A stretch of DNA of 64,000 nt from CALHRB01 sp964473465 (GTDB taxonomy: Bacteria; Bacteroidota; Ignavibacteria; Kapaibacteriales; UBA2268), in NCBI GenBank assembly GCA_964473465.1, contig CAYYPE010000007.1:85816-149815 (forward strand). The letters are read 5' to 3'. Positions within the stretch are counted from its first letter, which is position 1. Every line of letters begins with the position of its first letter. Shown here one piece after another: positions 47,201 to 55,884 of this stretch. A program made the translations under genes and the position numbers. The notes beneath the pieces are model-generated. The model did not search any database, was not told the origin of the DNA, and saw only the letters and a list, made by a program, of their open reading frames with translations.

Positions 47201-48546
47201 TCTCTGTCTTTCCAAATTTATACATTTTTAAATGGGATAAAAACTCTAAGAGTATTAAACCTTATGGCTGGTTCCCTGCAGCTTTCTCAAATTCTGGTAT
47301 TGTTTATGACTTTGATGAAAATGGAATAAGTGAGTTTGGTTTTACTTCCGGAAGAGGATTAGAGTTCTTTGAATTAGATACTAACTACAAAATTAGCCCT
47401 CCTTCCGGCATCAAAGCCCATTCAATAAATGATTCATCTGTATTCATTGTCTGGAATAAGCAAGATAAAGCTGATACTTATGAAATTTTTGAAATTCTCA
47501 AAATTGATAATGAATATTTTACGAGAAGTATCGCTGTTACTAATGAAGACAATATTATTATTAATGGTGTTAAAAAATCTCAATGGAACTACTTTGTTAT
47601 TCAGGCTTTAAGTAAATCTTTAAACCAAAAAAGTGATTATTCGCAGATTATTGAAGTGTTTGCCAATAATCCTATCTACCCAAAGAAAGCCGAACAAACA
47701 GACTCAAATAAAATCATTATCAGCTTTTCCGGTAAACTTTCTAATACTCCCCCAAACCCCGGAAATTTTTATGTCAAAAGTGAATTAAATGACAAGATAA
47801 CAGCCAGTTCAACTAATATCGCCGGTGATTCTTCCATAATTCTTGTTTTTAGCAATGGAATAAGAGATAGTAATTTAACACTTTTCAGCCATAGTTTTCT
47901 TGATTACTATAAAAATCCAACAGCTAAAACTCTCATTCCAGTTATTAAAAATTATTCTTCATCTGAGAGAAAAGAGTTATACTTGTTCAATCTTACTGTT
48001 ATCTCAAAGACTGAACTTATACTCCAATTTTCTGAATCAGTAAATTCAGCTCAAGCAACAAACATTGATAATTACTTATTAAGACCATTCGGAAATATAA
48101 AAGGTTTGGAATTAATTGAACCTGATAAAGTAAAAATAATCCTTGATTATTCCCAATTACTCGGTTCAATCGGATATTACTATACAATTACTGTCAGTAA
48201 TATTAGTGCAATATCAGGATATCCAATGACAAAAGGAAGCGGAAATACTCTCGGATTTGTTTTAATGGCAGAAACAGCTGATGATGCTTATATTTATCCG
48301 AATCCAATCAATCTCAATATTGATGAGACAGCCACATTTGCTAATATTCCTCCTGATTCAAAAATTGTTATCACTACAATTAATGGTGATATTATTCGGG
48401 AATTATATGAAAAAAACAACAACGGCGGAGTAGAATGGGATCTAAAAAAATCAAATGGTAAATCTTTAGAAACTGGGATATACCTCTTTACAATAGATAG
48501 TAAAAATCAAGATTCAGTAATGAAGAAGTTTAGCGTTGTCAGATAA
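44284..48546 (+). CDS. Secreted subtilisin-like (S8) protease with FG-GAP repeats and T9SS domain
   Basis: 1420 residues: signal peptide (about 1-25), propeptide, then an S8 catalytic domain with D162 (VVDTGID), H249 (NGHGTLVSG) and S403 (GTSMAAPLVS). The whole catalytic triad is intact. The downstream region has about six FG-GAP/VCBS-like units (735-1015: DGDGLEELIAH, DNDSNPELACA, DGDGIKEIIS). An Fn3-like domain (around 1040-1115) and further beta-domains come next, then a T9SS C-terminal domain (IYPNPINLNI ... GIYLFTI). It should be exported by the T9SS and act at the cell surface or outside. It lies 62 bases after obgE and ends five bases before the convergent nitroreductase gene, with no clear terminator. 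Confidence 0.92.
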   Translation: MKFIRFKFLYFFLLSILFFSNLYSQNYSEILIKLKTRQNFSSIVNQINSQKDIKIDYQKVLNLSNNLKNNSLLSTNQKDLLDKLSRYYKIIIKSELKESLINFLQNLPEVENVTENFVYKIESDKVVINDPLYKNQWYLQTINAEKAWTFASGKDILIGVVDTGIDFYHPDIQNILWINPKEDINKNGRFDPWSDTLSIDGISGDFNGKDDDGNGYIDDIIGYDFVSQYNDNLGDWYDFDPIPNDENGHGTLVSGIIVAEQNNNLGITGLAYGSKLVSLRAFDFSGNGQSDNIASAIVYAALNNIRVINLSFGENFYSPILHDAIKFAKSMNCLVVASSGNNGWDRAHYPSDYEEVISVGSSNINNRRDQLSNYGNRLDLLAPGVNILTTSIHGDFRQVSGTSMAAPLVSAAAAILLELNPNLSSDEIKGLLKSSTTDVYTQGWDRESGSGILNIGNAVQFSHSSEISINYPENNSHFLKLYNQYIPVIGTITNPIFDFYQVFISKESSPEKWDSVTPKIFHQIYKDTICLINLNNLNNSNYIIRIVNGLRNNRTIEKRFSISVFDADSFNIKLLKAYPVFFNDKRAILISAESDRISELTLEITDLSTDETIIVIDHLKKDKFHQILLTEELLSGREYHCKSIFNFGNDIIKERRIIFSKSNEDFSIGNFKKKYNTLPLSYTYNGVIDVYGNKKKNIVVNDISGGIWQSTKIFQFEKDRFIQKDTMSSVWIPVGFGDSNGDSINEIFTKAFGSSKLFQSKVKGENPFNNIIFADTTNGDLWAAGMYDFDGDGLEELIAHTSSEIRIFKFFNGKYSLLEIIKPVKEEYKLGTSPGITFGNFDNDSNPELACALQDGRIFIYEYNNGKFQNEWSDLYSNSGSPQFLESSDIDGDGIKEIISANYGSTFFFGQEVPVDPLWTLRILKNNSANNYQYIWSESFFGVKSGVTQSGIAYRNGLFNGNIDDSIGDEIFLSVFPNLYIFKWDKNSKSIKPYGWFPAAFSNSGIVYDFDENGISEFGFTSGRGLEFFELDTNYKISPPSGIKAHSINDSSVFIVWNKQDKADTYEIFEILKIDNEYFTRSIAVTNEDNIIINGVKKSQWNYFVIQALSKSLNQKSDYSQIIEVFANNPIYPKKAEQTDSNKIIISFSGKLSNTPPNPGNFYVKSELNDKITASSTNIAGDSSIILVFSNGIRDSNLTLFSHSFLDYYKNPTAKTLIPVIKNYSSSERKELYLFNLTVISKTELILQFSESVNSAQATNIDNYLLRPFGNIKGLELIEPDKVKIILDYSQLLGSIGYYYTITVSNISAISGYPMTKGSGNTLGFVLMAETADDAYIYPNPINLNIDETATFANIPPDSKIVITTINGDIIRELYEKNNNGGVEWDLKKSNGKSLETGIYLFTIDSKNQDSVMKKFSVVR

Positions 48547-48551
48547 TTTTT

Positions 48552-49157
48552 CTAAAATTCAATAGCTCTACCCCATTGACCGTAATAAAAATTATCCTGA
48601 AGTTCTCTTCTTTTTCTGGGTGCCACTTCCCTTCTTTGATTATATTCATCAAGAACATCAATCTCACCTTGATAGCCTATAGCTATCATTGCCATAGGTG
48701 TAAATTCCTCTGGAATACCAAACTCTTTGATTACGCTATCAATTGAAAATCCACCCATAGGATGAGCCATTAAACCCAAGCTGACTGCCTGAATATAAAT
48801 ACTCATTGCCGCAGCACCTGTATCATGCTGACTCCAACGGTTTATATCCTCGCTATTTCTCCATTTTTCCCTTGCTATTGTTAAAATAAGCAATGGTGCA
48901 TTTTTCACCCAAATTTGATTATATTCTGACAGGCAATTTAAGGCTTTGTCAAAATAATCGGGTTCTCTGAATCTATCGAATATAATGAAACACCAGGGTT
49001 CATCACCACCGGAAGAAGGAGACCATCTGGCAGCTTCGCAAATAGCCAAAATTTTTTCTTGTTCAACCATTCTATTTGGGTCGAAAGCTCTAATACTCCA
49101 GCGTCTGGCTAAATTATTATCAATTTCAACTTTTGTTATTGCTCTTTTCTCTATCAT
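48552..49157 (-). CDS. Nitroreductase-family flavoprotein
   Basis: 201 residues of the FMN-dependent nitroreductase fold: RRWSIRAFDP near the N-terminus, then EAARWSPSSGGDEPWCFIIFD, the conserved FMN-contact segment. DTGAAAMSIYIQAVSLGLMAHPMGGF and MAIGY-like strands follow, with Arg-rich RKRRELQ near the end. Such enzymes reduce nitroaromatics, quinones or flavins with NAD(P)H; the natural substrate cannot be read from sequence. It starts 11 bases after the end of the SBBP gene and could be co-transcribed with it, though a functional link is not evident. Confidence 0.9.
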   Translation of the reverse strand: MIEKRAITKVEIDNNLARRWSIRAFDPNRMVEQEKILAICEAARWSPSSGGDEPWCFIIFDRFREPDYFDKALNCLSEYNQIWVKNAPLLILTIAREKWRNSEDINRWSQHDTGAAAMSIYIQAVSLGLMAHPMGGFSIDSVIKEFGIPEEFTPMAMIAIGYQGEIDVLDEYNQRREVAPRKRRELQDNFYYGQWGRAIEF

Positions 49158-49168
49158 AGATACTGTAA

Positions 49169-52100
49169 TTAATCAATTATTAAAATTACACTGTTTTTCG
49201 TAAAAATATTGCTTTTTATTGTAATTAAAAATATTCCAGCATAAAATTCATCAAATTTTAATAATAGCCTATTATGACCTATTTTAAGTTTATAATCATT
49301 ATGTGAATAGACTTGTTTGCCGTTAATATCAAAGATTCTAATATCAATTACATCTTCGATAGCTGATTCAATTTCCAGAGCATCATCATAACTTTTATCA
49401 TAAATAGATTTGATACTTAGTCTATCTGCGTCATTGGGATAATGAAAAATAGCAGAAGTTGATGTGTCAATCTGCAGAAAAACATTTTTACTTGTATCTG
49501 AGCCACATTCACCTCTGACTATACATCTATAGTAGCCCTCAAAATTTCGATTTACATTATTCAACCTGAGGACACTATCTGTTTGATTAATGATTTTAAT
49601 TCCATTTCGTTGCCACTCATAACTTAATTTCAATCCTTTTGCCTTAATTTTAAACTCCACATTTTCATTTATTTTTACTTTTTTATCTTCTATGTCATTC
49701 ATTATCTCAGTTTTAGGTTTGATTTTTATTTGGATTGGCGAACTTTTTACATCTGGTTTACATTTTCCACTAATATTTAGCGAATAAGTGCCTTCATCTT
49801 CCAGAGTTAAATCGGTAAATTTCAAATTCTGCTGAGTTTGAGCTATTAATGGCTTTCCGTCTTTTACCCAGATAAACTTTAATTGTTCTCCTTCGACTTC
49901 TGTTCTAATCTCAAATGAATCACCTTCGCAAAAGATGTTTTCATCACTGCTTAATTCAATTTTATTAATTCTTGGAGAGGAAAGGACTGAGAAATTGCCT
50001 TCGGACAAAGCTATTATTCCAGATGGACTGTAAACTCTGATTTTATTTAAATTTCCTGCTGGAAAATCTGCCGGTATTTTCCATATAAATTCATATCTTT
50101 CATAATCCGAGATAATGGATTTCCAGCTTTTTCCGTTATCTGTTGAAACATCAACATTGAATAGATGTCCTTTTTCGAATCCATCAGCCAACCAAGAAAG
50201 ATATACATTTTCATTCTGACAGTATTCAAATGAATTCAAATTTCCAGTTAATTTTAGTGTCTTTTGAATCCTTCGGTAAACAAACCCATCGCTGATGCCA
50301 CCTAAAAAACTGCTATCCAGTGCGTCGAAAACAGGGAAATCTCTCGAATTCGTTGAGCCGGCAATATTTATACCTTCGAATTTATCAATTATTATACCGT
50401 TTGCAACATCATCTCCTGAAAAGCCTAAAATTGTAGAATAAAAAAGCTTGCTACAATCAAGTGATAAATTTGAAATAATAACATCCTTTTTTGCGAGGTA
50501 TTTTTCATTCTCATCTGCATTTACTATGGGAAAATCGGCTGATTGAGTAAAACCAGTCAGAAAAATTGAAGTTTTTCCAATATTAAAATCCATCGAAAGG
50601 AAACTGTCATTATTTTTTCCACCAAGGAATGTTGAGCCTAAAAGTTTTGTTCCTTTCCTGTTAATTGACATCAGAAAGGCATCGAAACCACCACTATTCT
50701 TTTTCTGATAAGCTGTATTTGTTATTCTGAAATCGGTAGAAATAACCGTTGGATTTACAGATGCATTCTTGGTTGAGGTTTCACCAGCAATAACAATATT
50801 TCCATCATTATCTATCAAAATATCTCTTAAAAAATCGTCTCCCGAGCCTCCAATAAAAGTGCAGAAATTAAATGTTCCAAGTCCGGGTGTGAATACAGCA
50901 AGAAATATATCCTGCCCACCATTGTAAACATAATCAATGACCATATTATCACCTGATTTTGGAAATGTTACCAGATCAGAACTGTTCGTTTGACCACCGA
51001 CAACGAGCATTCCAGCCTTTTCATTCAGAGTAATCACAGAACCATATTCAAAACCAAGTGATGTAAGTAAATAAGAATATTGAATACTTCCGTTTGAATA
51101 AAATTTAGTTATAAAAGCTTCTTCAAGTCCTTTATTATTAGGATTATTATCATTATAAGTTATTGTAACAGGGATATCATTTGAAAAAGTCCCACCTGTA
51201 ACGTAGATTTCCCCAGATCCACCCGTTGCGATTGAATTTATTCTGTCTTGCTTAGTTCCTCCAAAATATGATGAATATAATAATTTTGTCCCATCATTAT
51301 TTAATTTTGTTATAAAACCATCTTTCAAACCTGCATAGCTCGAATATGGTGTACTTTTAACGGGAAAATCATAGGATTCAGTTTCTCCTGCAATGTAAAT
51401 ATTATCGTCAGGATCCAGACATATTGATTTTGAGTATTCATCAGCATTTCCACCTATTAATGTTGAAAAAATTAATTTTTTTTCAACGCCAACTAATCTG
51501 AACTTTGAAACAAAACAATCTGTTTCGCTGTAAAACAGAGTATCATAAGATCCGGCGGTTGTTCTGAAATTCTCTGATCTTGACCAACCCGTGATGATTA
51601 TATCTTCATTCTTGTCTTTAGCCATATCAGTAATTTCATCAATATCTAAACCTCCGAAAAATGTTGAATAAACTATAGGATCAATAACTAATTTCCTTGA
51701 TTTATCGTAATTTTCAACTTTAAAAGTTAGGATATTACCATTCAGTTGGTAAACTGTTTGTATATTTTCTTTTTTGGATGAATTTTTATAGGTATATTTT
51801 TCAGAAAGGTAAAAAGAAGTGATTTCACCAAAAAATACTTTTCCTAAATGACTGAAAATTTCAATTTTACTATTGTCATCTGATTTAATATTAAAGCTTT
51901 CATTTATCTTTTCTCCACCTTCGATTCTAAATTTAATTTTATCAGGATCAGAATTTTCATTTAAAATCAAATCAAATCTGAATTTACCTTGCTCAAAAGA
52001 AAGAACTAAGTCAATATTGTCATATAAATTATTGAGTTTCAACTTTCTGAATTTTCTCAAGCCCTGAATTTCTTTACCATTTTTAAAATAGTTGATTTGA

Positions 52101-52492
52101 GTTATCTCATCAATGGTTTCTAAAAAATAATTTTTGTTAAAATCAAGAAATTCCATAGTTACTACAATTCCTGTTCGTCTGGTTAAAAATCTTCTGGATT
52201 CAAAAAATGGATTGTTTTTGCCATTAACATTAGTATAATCCATCTTAATGCTGTCATTTCGATGAAAATCAAAAATAATCCGATCTTTTAAAATAAGAAT
52301 ACTATTATTTTTTCCAATATAACAGAAAAGAGCGTTGTTATTTAATTGACCTCCATTTTCAATGAAGCCATATGAAGAAGTCTTTATAGTTGGGTCATAA
52401 AAATACAATGAATGCATATTATCAGCGTAAGAGACAAATAATATTTTAAGAAATATAAATAAAATTAACGATAGATTTATAATTACTTTCAT
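49169..52492 (-). CDS. SBBP-propeller secreted protein with Ig-like domains and T9SS-like domain (copy 1)
   Basis: About 1107 residues. After the signal peptide comes the FIENGGQLNNNALF opening typical of this family. Seven SBBP repeats follow (about 270-740; units such as LIFSTLIGG, LLYSSYFGGTKQDRI, CTFIGGSGDD), consistent with a seven-bladed propeller. Next is an Ig-like domain with VDVSTDNGKSW, two further Ig-type domains (FCEGDSFEIRTE, YEWQRNGIKI) and a C-terminal sorting region starting HYPNDADRL, ending GIFLITIK. The PNP start is imperfect. ATG at 52492 (MKVIINLSL) is preferred to the upstream TTG. It is the second of two tandem paralogs and follows a strong terminator. Confidence 0.88.
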   Translation of the reverse strand: MKVIINLSLILFIFLKILFVSYADNMHSLYFYDPTIKTSSYGFIENGGQLNNNALFCYIGKNNSILILKDRIIFDFHRNDSIKMDYTNVNGKNNPFFESRRFLTRRTGIVVTMEFLDFNKNYFLETIDEITQINYFKNGKEIQGLRKFRKLKLNNLYDNIDLVLSFEQGKFRFDLILNENSDPDKIKFRIEGGEKINESFNIKSDDNSKIEIFSHLGKVFFGEITSFYLSEKYTYKNSSKKENIQTVYQLNGNILTFKVENYDKSRKLVIDPIVYSTFFGGLDIDEITDMAKDKNEDIIITGWSRSENFRTTAGSYDTLFYSETDCFVSKFRLVGVEKKLIFSTLIGGNADEYSKSICLDPDDNIYIAGETESYDFPVKSTPYSSYAGLKDGFITKLNNDGTKLLYSSYFGGTKQDRINSIATGGSGEIYVTGGTFSNDIPVTITYNDNNPNNKGLEEAFITKFYSNGSIQYSYLLTSLGFEYGSVITLNEKAGMLVVGGQTNSSDLVTFPKSGDNMVIDYVYNGGQDIFLAVFTPGLGTFNFCTFIGGSGDDFLRDILIDNDGNIVIAGETSTKNASVNPTVISTDFRITNTAYQKKNSGGFDAFLMSINRKGTKLLGSTFLGGKNNDSFLSMDFNIGKTSIFLTGFTQSADFPIVNADENEKYLAKKDVIISNLSLDCSKLFYSTILGFSGDDVANGIIIDKFEGINIAGSTNSRDFPVFDALDSSFLGGISDGFVYRRIQKTLKLTGNLNSFEYCQNENVYLSWLADGFEKGHLFNVDVSTDNGKSWKSIISDYERYEFIWKIPADFPAGNLNKIRVYSPSGIIALSEGNFSVLSSPRINKIELSSDENIFCEGDSFEIRTEVEGEQLKFIWVKDGKPLIAQTQQNLKFTDLTLEDEGTYSLNISGKCKPDVKSSPIQIKIKPKTEIMNDIEDKKVKINENVEFKIKAKGLKLSYEWQRNGIKIINQTDSVLRLNNVNRNFEGYYRCIVRGECGSDTSKNVFLQIDTSTSAIFHYPNDADRLSIKSIYDKSYDDALEIESAIEDVIDIRIFDINGKQVYSHNDYKLKIGHNRLLLKFDEFYAGIFLITIKSNIFTKNSVILIID

Positions 52493-52536
52493 TAGAACCA
52501 AAAAATGTATTAGAAAAAAAACAATCTACAAAAAAT

Positions 52537-52566
52537 AAAAAAAACCGCCTGATAAAAATCAAGCGG
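52537..52566 (-). terminator. Rho-independent terminator after SBBP copy 2
   Basis: On the minus strand a 9-bp stem (CCGCTTGAT / ATCAGGCGG, one G-U) with a 4-base loop is followed by eight U residues. It separates the two tandem SBBP genes into distinct transcripts. Confidence 0.92.
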
Positions 52567-52588
52567 CTTATAAATTATTGAAAATTAA

Positions 52589-55500
52589 TCACTTAAGTAT
52601 AATAAATTTTTTCATAAGATATTTTTTACCATCATTTATCCTGAGCCAATAAATACCAGATGTCAAATCATTTAAATTAAAATCAAATTTATGAGAACCT
52701 GATTCTATAAATCCTAAGGACTGTTTTAGCTTTATGTTACCAAGAAAATCAAAAATATCGACATTTAAATTGATTGATTTTTCTGAATGAATCATTAGTG
52801 TTAGTATATTTTCAACAAGATTATTGTTAAAAAAAAGGTTTAAACCTTCAATCACTGATTCATCAACCGAAACTGTAGTTGTATCAACCTCAAGTGTTGC
52901 TTCTTTTGAAGTGTCAGTCTTGCAGGTTCCACGAACAATACATCTGTATTTACCTTCCAGAGATTTTTGAGCACTATTTATGACGTAGTCTTTTTCATTT
53001 CCACCTAAAAGTTTTTCGCCATTCCACTGCCATTCATAAGATAGATTATCACCTATTGCTTCCACAGAGAACTTAACGTAACTACCTGCTTTGACAGAGG
53101 TATCTCTCGGGTGAACCTTTATACTTGTAGATGGCAAAACATTTATGGACACAACATTACTGGTAGCAGGTGGATCGCATGCTCCTGAAACAACAACTTT
53201 GTATTCCCCGCTATTATCAACTTCTAGGTTAATCAACTCTAATTTTGAACTTTTCTGTCCATCAATCAATTTGTTATTAAGATACCATGAATATTTCAAA
53301 TCAGGACCTTCTGCTACAATTTGTATGGAAAAAGTATCACCTTCACAAAAAGTAGTATTCAGACTGGATAAATTTATTTGATTTATTTTGGGTGGGTCCT
53401 GAACTGTGATAATATCGTTTTTAAAATAAGAAATTCCAGATTCATGAGAAACCATTAGATGAAATGTACCTGAAGCAAAATCATCAGGCACAACCCAGTT
53501 AAACTTATTGGATGTTATGTCCTTACCAATGTTAATAATTTTACCTGTTGATGGGTTAATAACATCAACAAAAAATTTGTCCCCGGTAACAAAACCTGAT
53601 GAACTCCATTCAATATTTAAATTTTGCTTCCTGCAAATCTTTTCATTTGATGAAGGGGATGTGATTGAAATTTCTCCGGTTGCAAATTTGACAAAAAATC
53701 CATCACTTGTACCACCTCCATAAACAGGTTGGATTGAATTGGCACTATTTTTAAAATCATTGGAACTTGTCGTTCCGACTAAATAAATATCTCCACGAGT
53801 ATCAACATCAACACAAGTTCCAACATCTTCGCCACCACCTCCAATAAAAGTCGAGAGAAGAAGCCCGCTTCCATCTTTATAAAATCTTGTTAGAAAAGCA
53901 TCATTTCTTCCATATGGTTTTGTTACATCGCTTGCTTCAACCGGATAATTAGTTGAATTAGTTTTCCCCGTAAAATAAAGGGATTGGGTTTTTGGATCTC
54001 TTACCATATAACTGACAAATTCATCGTTACTACCACCAAAGAAAGTAGAGAATATAAGATTCTGACTGATACCACCCCAAGTACCACTTTGTTTTGGTTT
54101 ATCCATCTTAGCAAAAAAACAGTCCCATCCGCCTTTGTGTTCTTTCATGTAGGCACTTTCAGTAACGGGAAATGTCCTATTGGTCTCTTTTTTGGTTTCA
54201 CCTGCGAAAAACAATGTAGCATCTTCATCAAAATATACAGCACGACCAATGTCATCCTGAGTACCACCAAAAAATGTTGAAAATTCGAGTTTTCCACCAT
54301 TTCCGATTAATTTTAGTGCAAAAGCATCCTTGCCACCATTGTAAGAATAATCATAAGGTCTATCCCAAACCCAAGAACCCCAAATTCTAAAGGGTGCTAC
54401 TGGAAAATCACCAGAGGTTGTTTCACCTGTCAGATAAACATACCCTGTTTCATCTACAGCTAAAGCATGTGCTTTATCATCGGAAGTTCCGCCAATAAAC
54501 GTAGAGTAAACTAAAGACGTACCTGTATTCGAGAAACAGGAAACAAATATATCATTCAAACCTTTATGTGATGATTGAAATGCACCACTACCACTCGGGA
54601 AATTCTTTGAATCAGTATAACCACAAATAACTGGATTATTATCGGGCGTCAGATCAATATCAGTTCCATAATCATCCTTGTTACCTCCTAAAAATGAAGA
54701 AAAAGTTAAACTGGAGCCTGAATTATCTAATTTAACTACAAAACAATCATAACCACCATTATAATCTTTACTATAACCACCCTTATATGGAAAATCTGCC
54801 GAATTAGTCCACCCAGTAAAATAAATATTTCCTTTGCTGTCAAGTTTCACTGCTGAACCATAATCACTCAATCCGCCACCAAAAAAAGTTGAGAAAACCA
54901 ATCTTTTATCGCTGCCATAACTTATAAACTTTGATATAAATATATCAATATCATCATTATATACGTCATCATAAACTCCGGGTGTAGTTTTGAAATTTAA
55001 AGAGTTTGTTGTACCTATAACCACAAACTCACCGTTGTTACCAACAGAGAGATGTTTAATATCGTCAGTGGCATTTCCCCCAAAATAACCCCCAAATACT
55101 ATTGGGTCAATTATTAAATCAAAATTCTTATCGTATTGTCCAAGATCAAAACCAATTAAACCAGTTTCTTCATTTATCCATTTGAAATTACACTCAACAA
55201 TTTTTGTCTCATTATCAATTATCTGAAAAGCTCTTAATCTATTATTGAATATTTCTCCGAAGACTGACATAAGTGAAATTTCATTAGCTTTTATATTGGC
55301 TGAAGAAACGCCAATGTATTTGATTTTTATGTTTTCGGGATTTCCACCCTTTTTGATAATGAAATCATATCTTGGATTTCCTGCATCAGTCACTATAGTT
55401 AAATCAATATCGCTATAAACGTTTTTTAATATAACTTCTTCATAAGTTTTGCATTTAACTGACCATTTAGATTCATCATTACCTTTAAAAAAGTTATAGT

Positions 55501-55816
55501 AAACATCTGAGGGTTTGTTTCCAATAGCTTGTTTTTGAATATTACTCCCAAGAAGTTCCATGGCAATAACATTTCGTTTGGTTAAGTTTTCCCCAGTAAA
55601 ATCAAAAAAATCATAGATTAAACCTTCATTTGTAACAATGAGATTCAGATTGCTCTTTTGGGCAATGAATTTAATATTGTCCTGCCATTGTCCTTTGTTT
55701 TCTATGAATGAAAGAAAGTGATTATCAAAACCCGGATTAAATTCCTGTGATAAAAGAAAATTGTTGTTAAAATGGATGGACAATATTACCAGTATTAATG
55801 GTAAAATTTTTTTCAT
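52589..55816 (-). CDS. SBBP-propeller secreted protein with Ig-like domains and T9SS-like domain (copy 2)
   Basis: About 1075 residues with the same layout as its neighbour. A signal peptide (MKKILPLILVILSIHF) leads into FIENKGQWQDNIKF and seven SBBP units (about 235-700; LVFSTFFGGGLSDYG, LTFSSFLGGNKDD, LEFSTFFGGTQDDIG). An Ig-like domain, two Ig-type domains (FCEGDTFSIQIVAEG, YEWQWNGEKLLGG) and a C-terminal region (LNLFFNNNLVENILTL ... GIYWLRIND) follow. The last region has the T9SS strand pattern but no PNP. The ATG at 55816 begins a typical signal peptide; the open frame extends 12 codons further without support. The family role is unknown; its propellers are presumed adhesive or carbohydrate-binding. 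Confidence 0.88.
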   Translation of the reverse strand: MKKILPLILVILSIHFNNNFLLSQEFNPGFDNHFLSFIENKGQWQDNIKFIAQKSNLNLIVTNEGLIYDFFDFTGENLTKRNVIAMELLGSNIQKQAIGNKPSDVYYNFFKGNDESKWSVKCKTYEEVILKNVYSDIDLTIVTDAGNPRYDFIIKKGGNPENIKIKYIGVSSANIKANEISLMSVFGEIFNNRLRAFQIIDNETKIVECNFKWINEETGLIGFDLGQYDKNFDLIIDPIVFGGYFGGNATDDIKHLSVGNNGEFVVIGTTNSLNFKTTPGVYDDVYNDDIDIFISKFISYGSDKRLVFSTFFGGGLSDYGSAVKLDSKGNIYFTGWTNSADFPYKGGYSKDYNGGYDCFVVKLDNSGSSLTFSSFLGGNKDDYGTDIDLTPDNNPVICGYTDSKNFPSGSGAFQSSHKGLNDIFVSCFSNTGTSLVYSTFIGGTSDDKAHALAVDETGYVYLTGETTSGDFPVAPFRIWGSWVWDRPYDYSYNGGKDAFALKLIGNGGKLEFSTFFGGTQDDIGRAVYFDEDATLFFAGETKKETNRTFPVTESAYMKEHKGGWDCFFAKMDKPKQSGTWGGISQNLIFSTFFGGSNDEFVSYMVRDPKTQSLYFTGKTNSTNYPVEASDVTKPYGRNDAFLTRFYKDGSGLLLSTFIGGGGEDVGTCVDVDTRGDIYLVGTTSSNDFKNSANSIQPVYGGGTSDGFFVKFATGEISITSPSSNEKICRKQNLNIEWSSSGFVTGDKFFVDVINPSTGKIINIGKDITSNKFNWVVPDDFASGTFHLMVSHESGISYFKNDIITVQDPPKINQINLSSLNTTFCEGDTFSIQIVAEGPDLKYSWYLNNKLIDGQKSSKLELINLEVDNSGEYKVVVSGACDPPATSNVVSINVLPSTSIKVHPRDTSVKAGSYVKFSVEAIGDNLSYEWQWNGEKLLGGNEKDYVINSAQKSLEGKYRCIVRGTCKTDTSKEATLEVDTTTVSVDESVIEGLNLFFNNNLVENILTLMIHSEKSINLNVDIFDFLGNIKLKQSLGFIESGSHKFDFNLNDLTSGIYWLRINDGKKYLMKKFIILK

Positions 55817-55884
55817 AATTTCATAACAGATTAAATTAAAAAACTCTCTCAAAGCTAAAATAACAAAATAAATTCAAATAAGTT

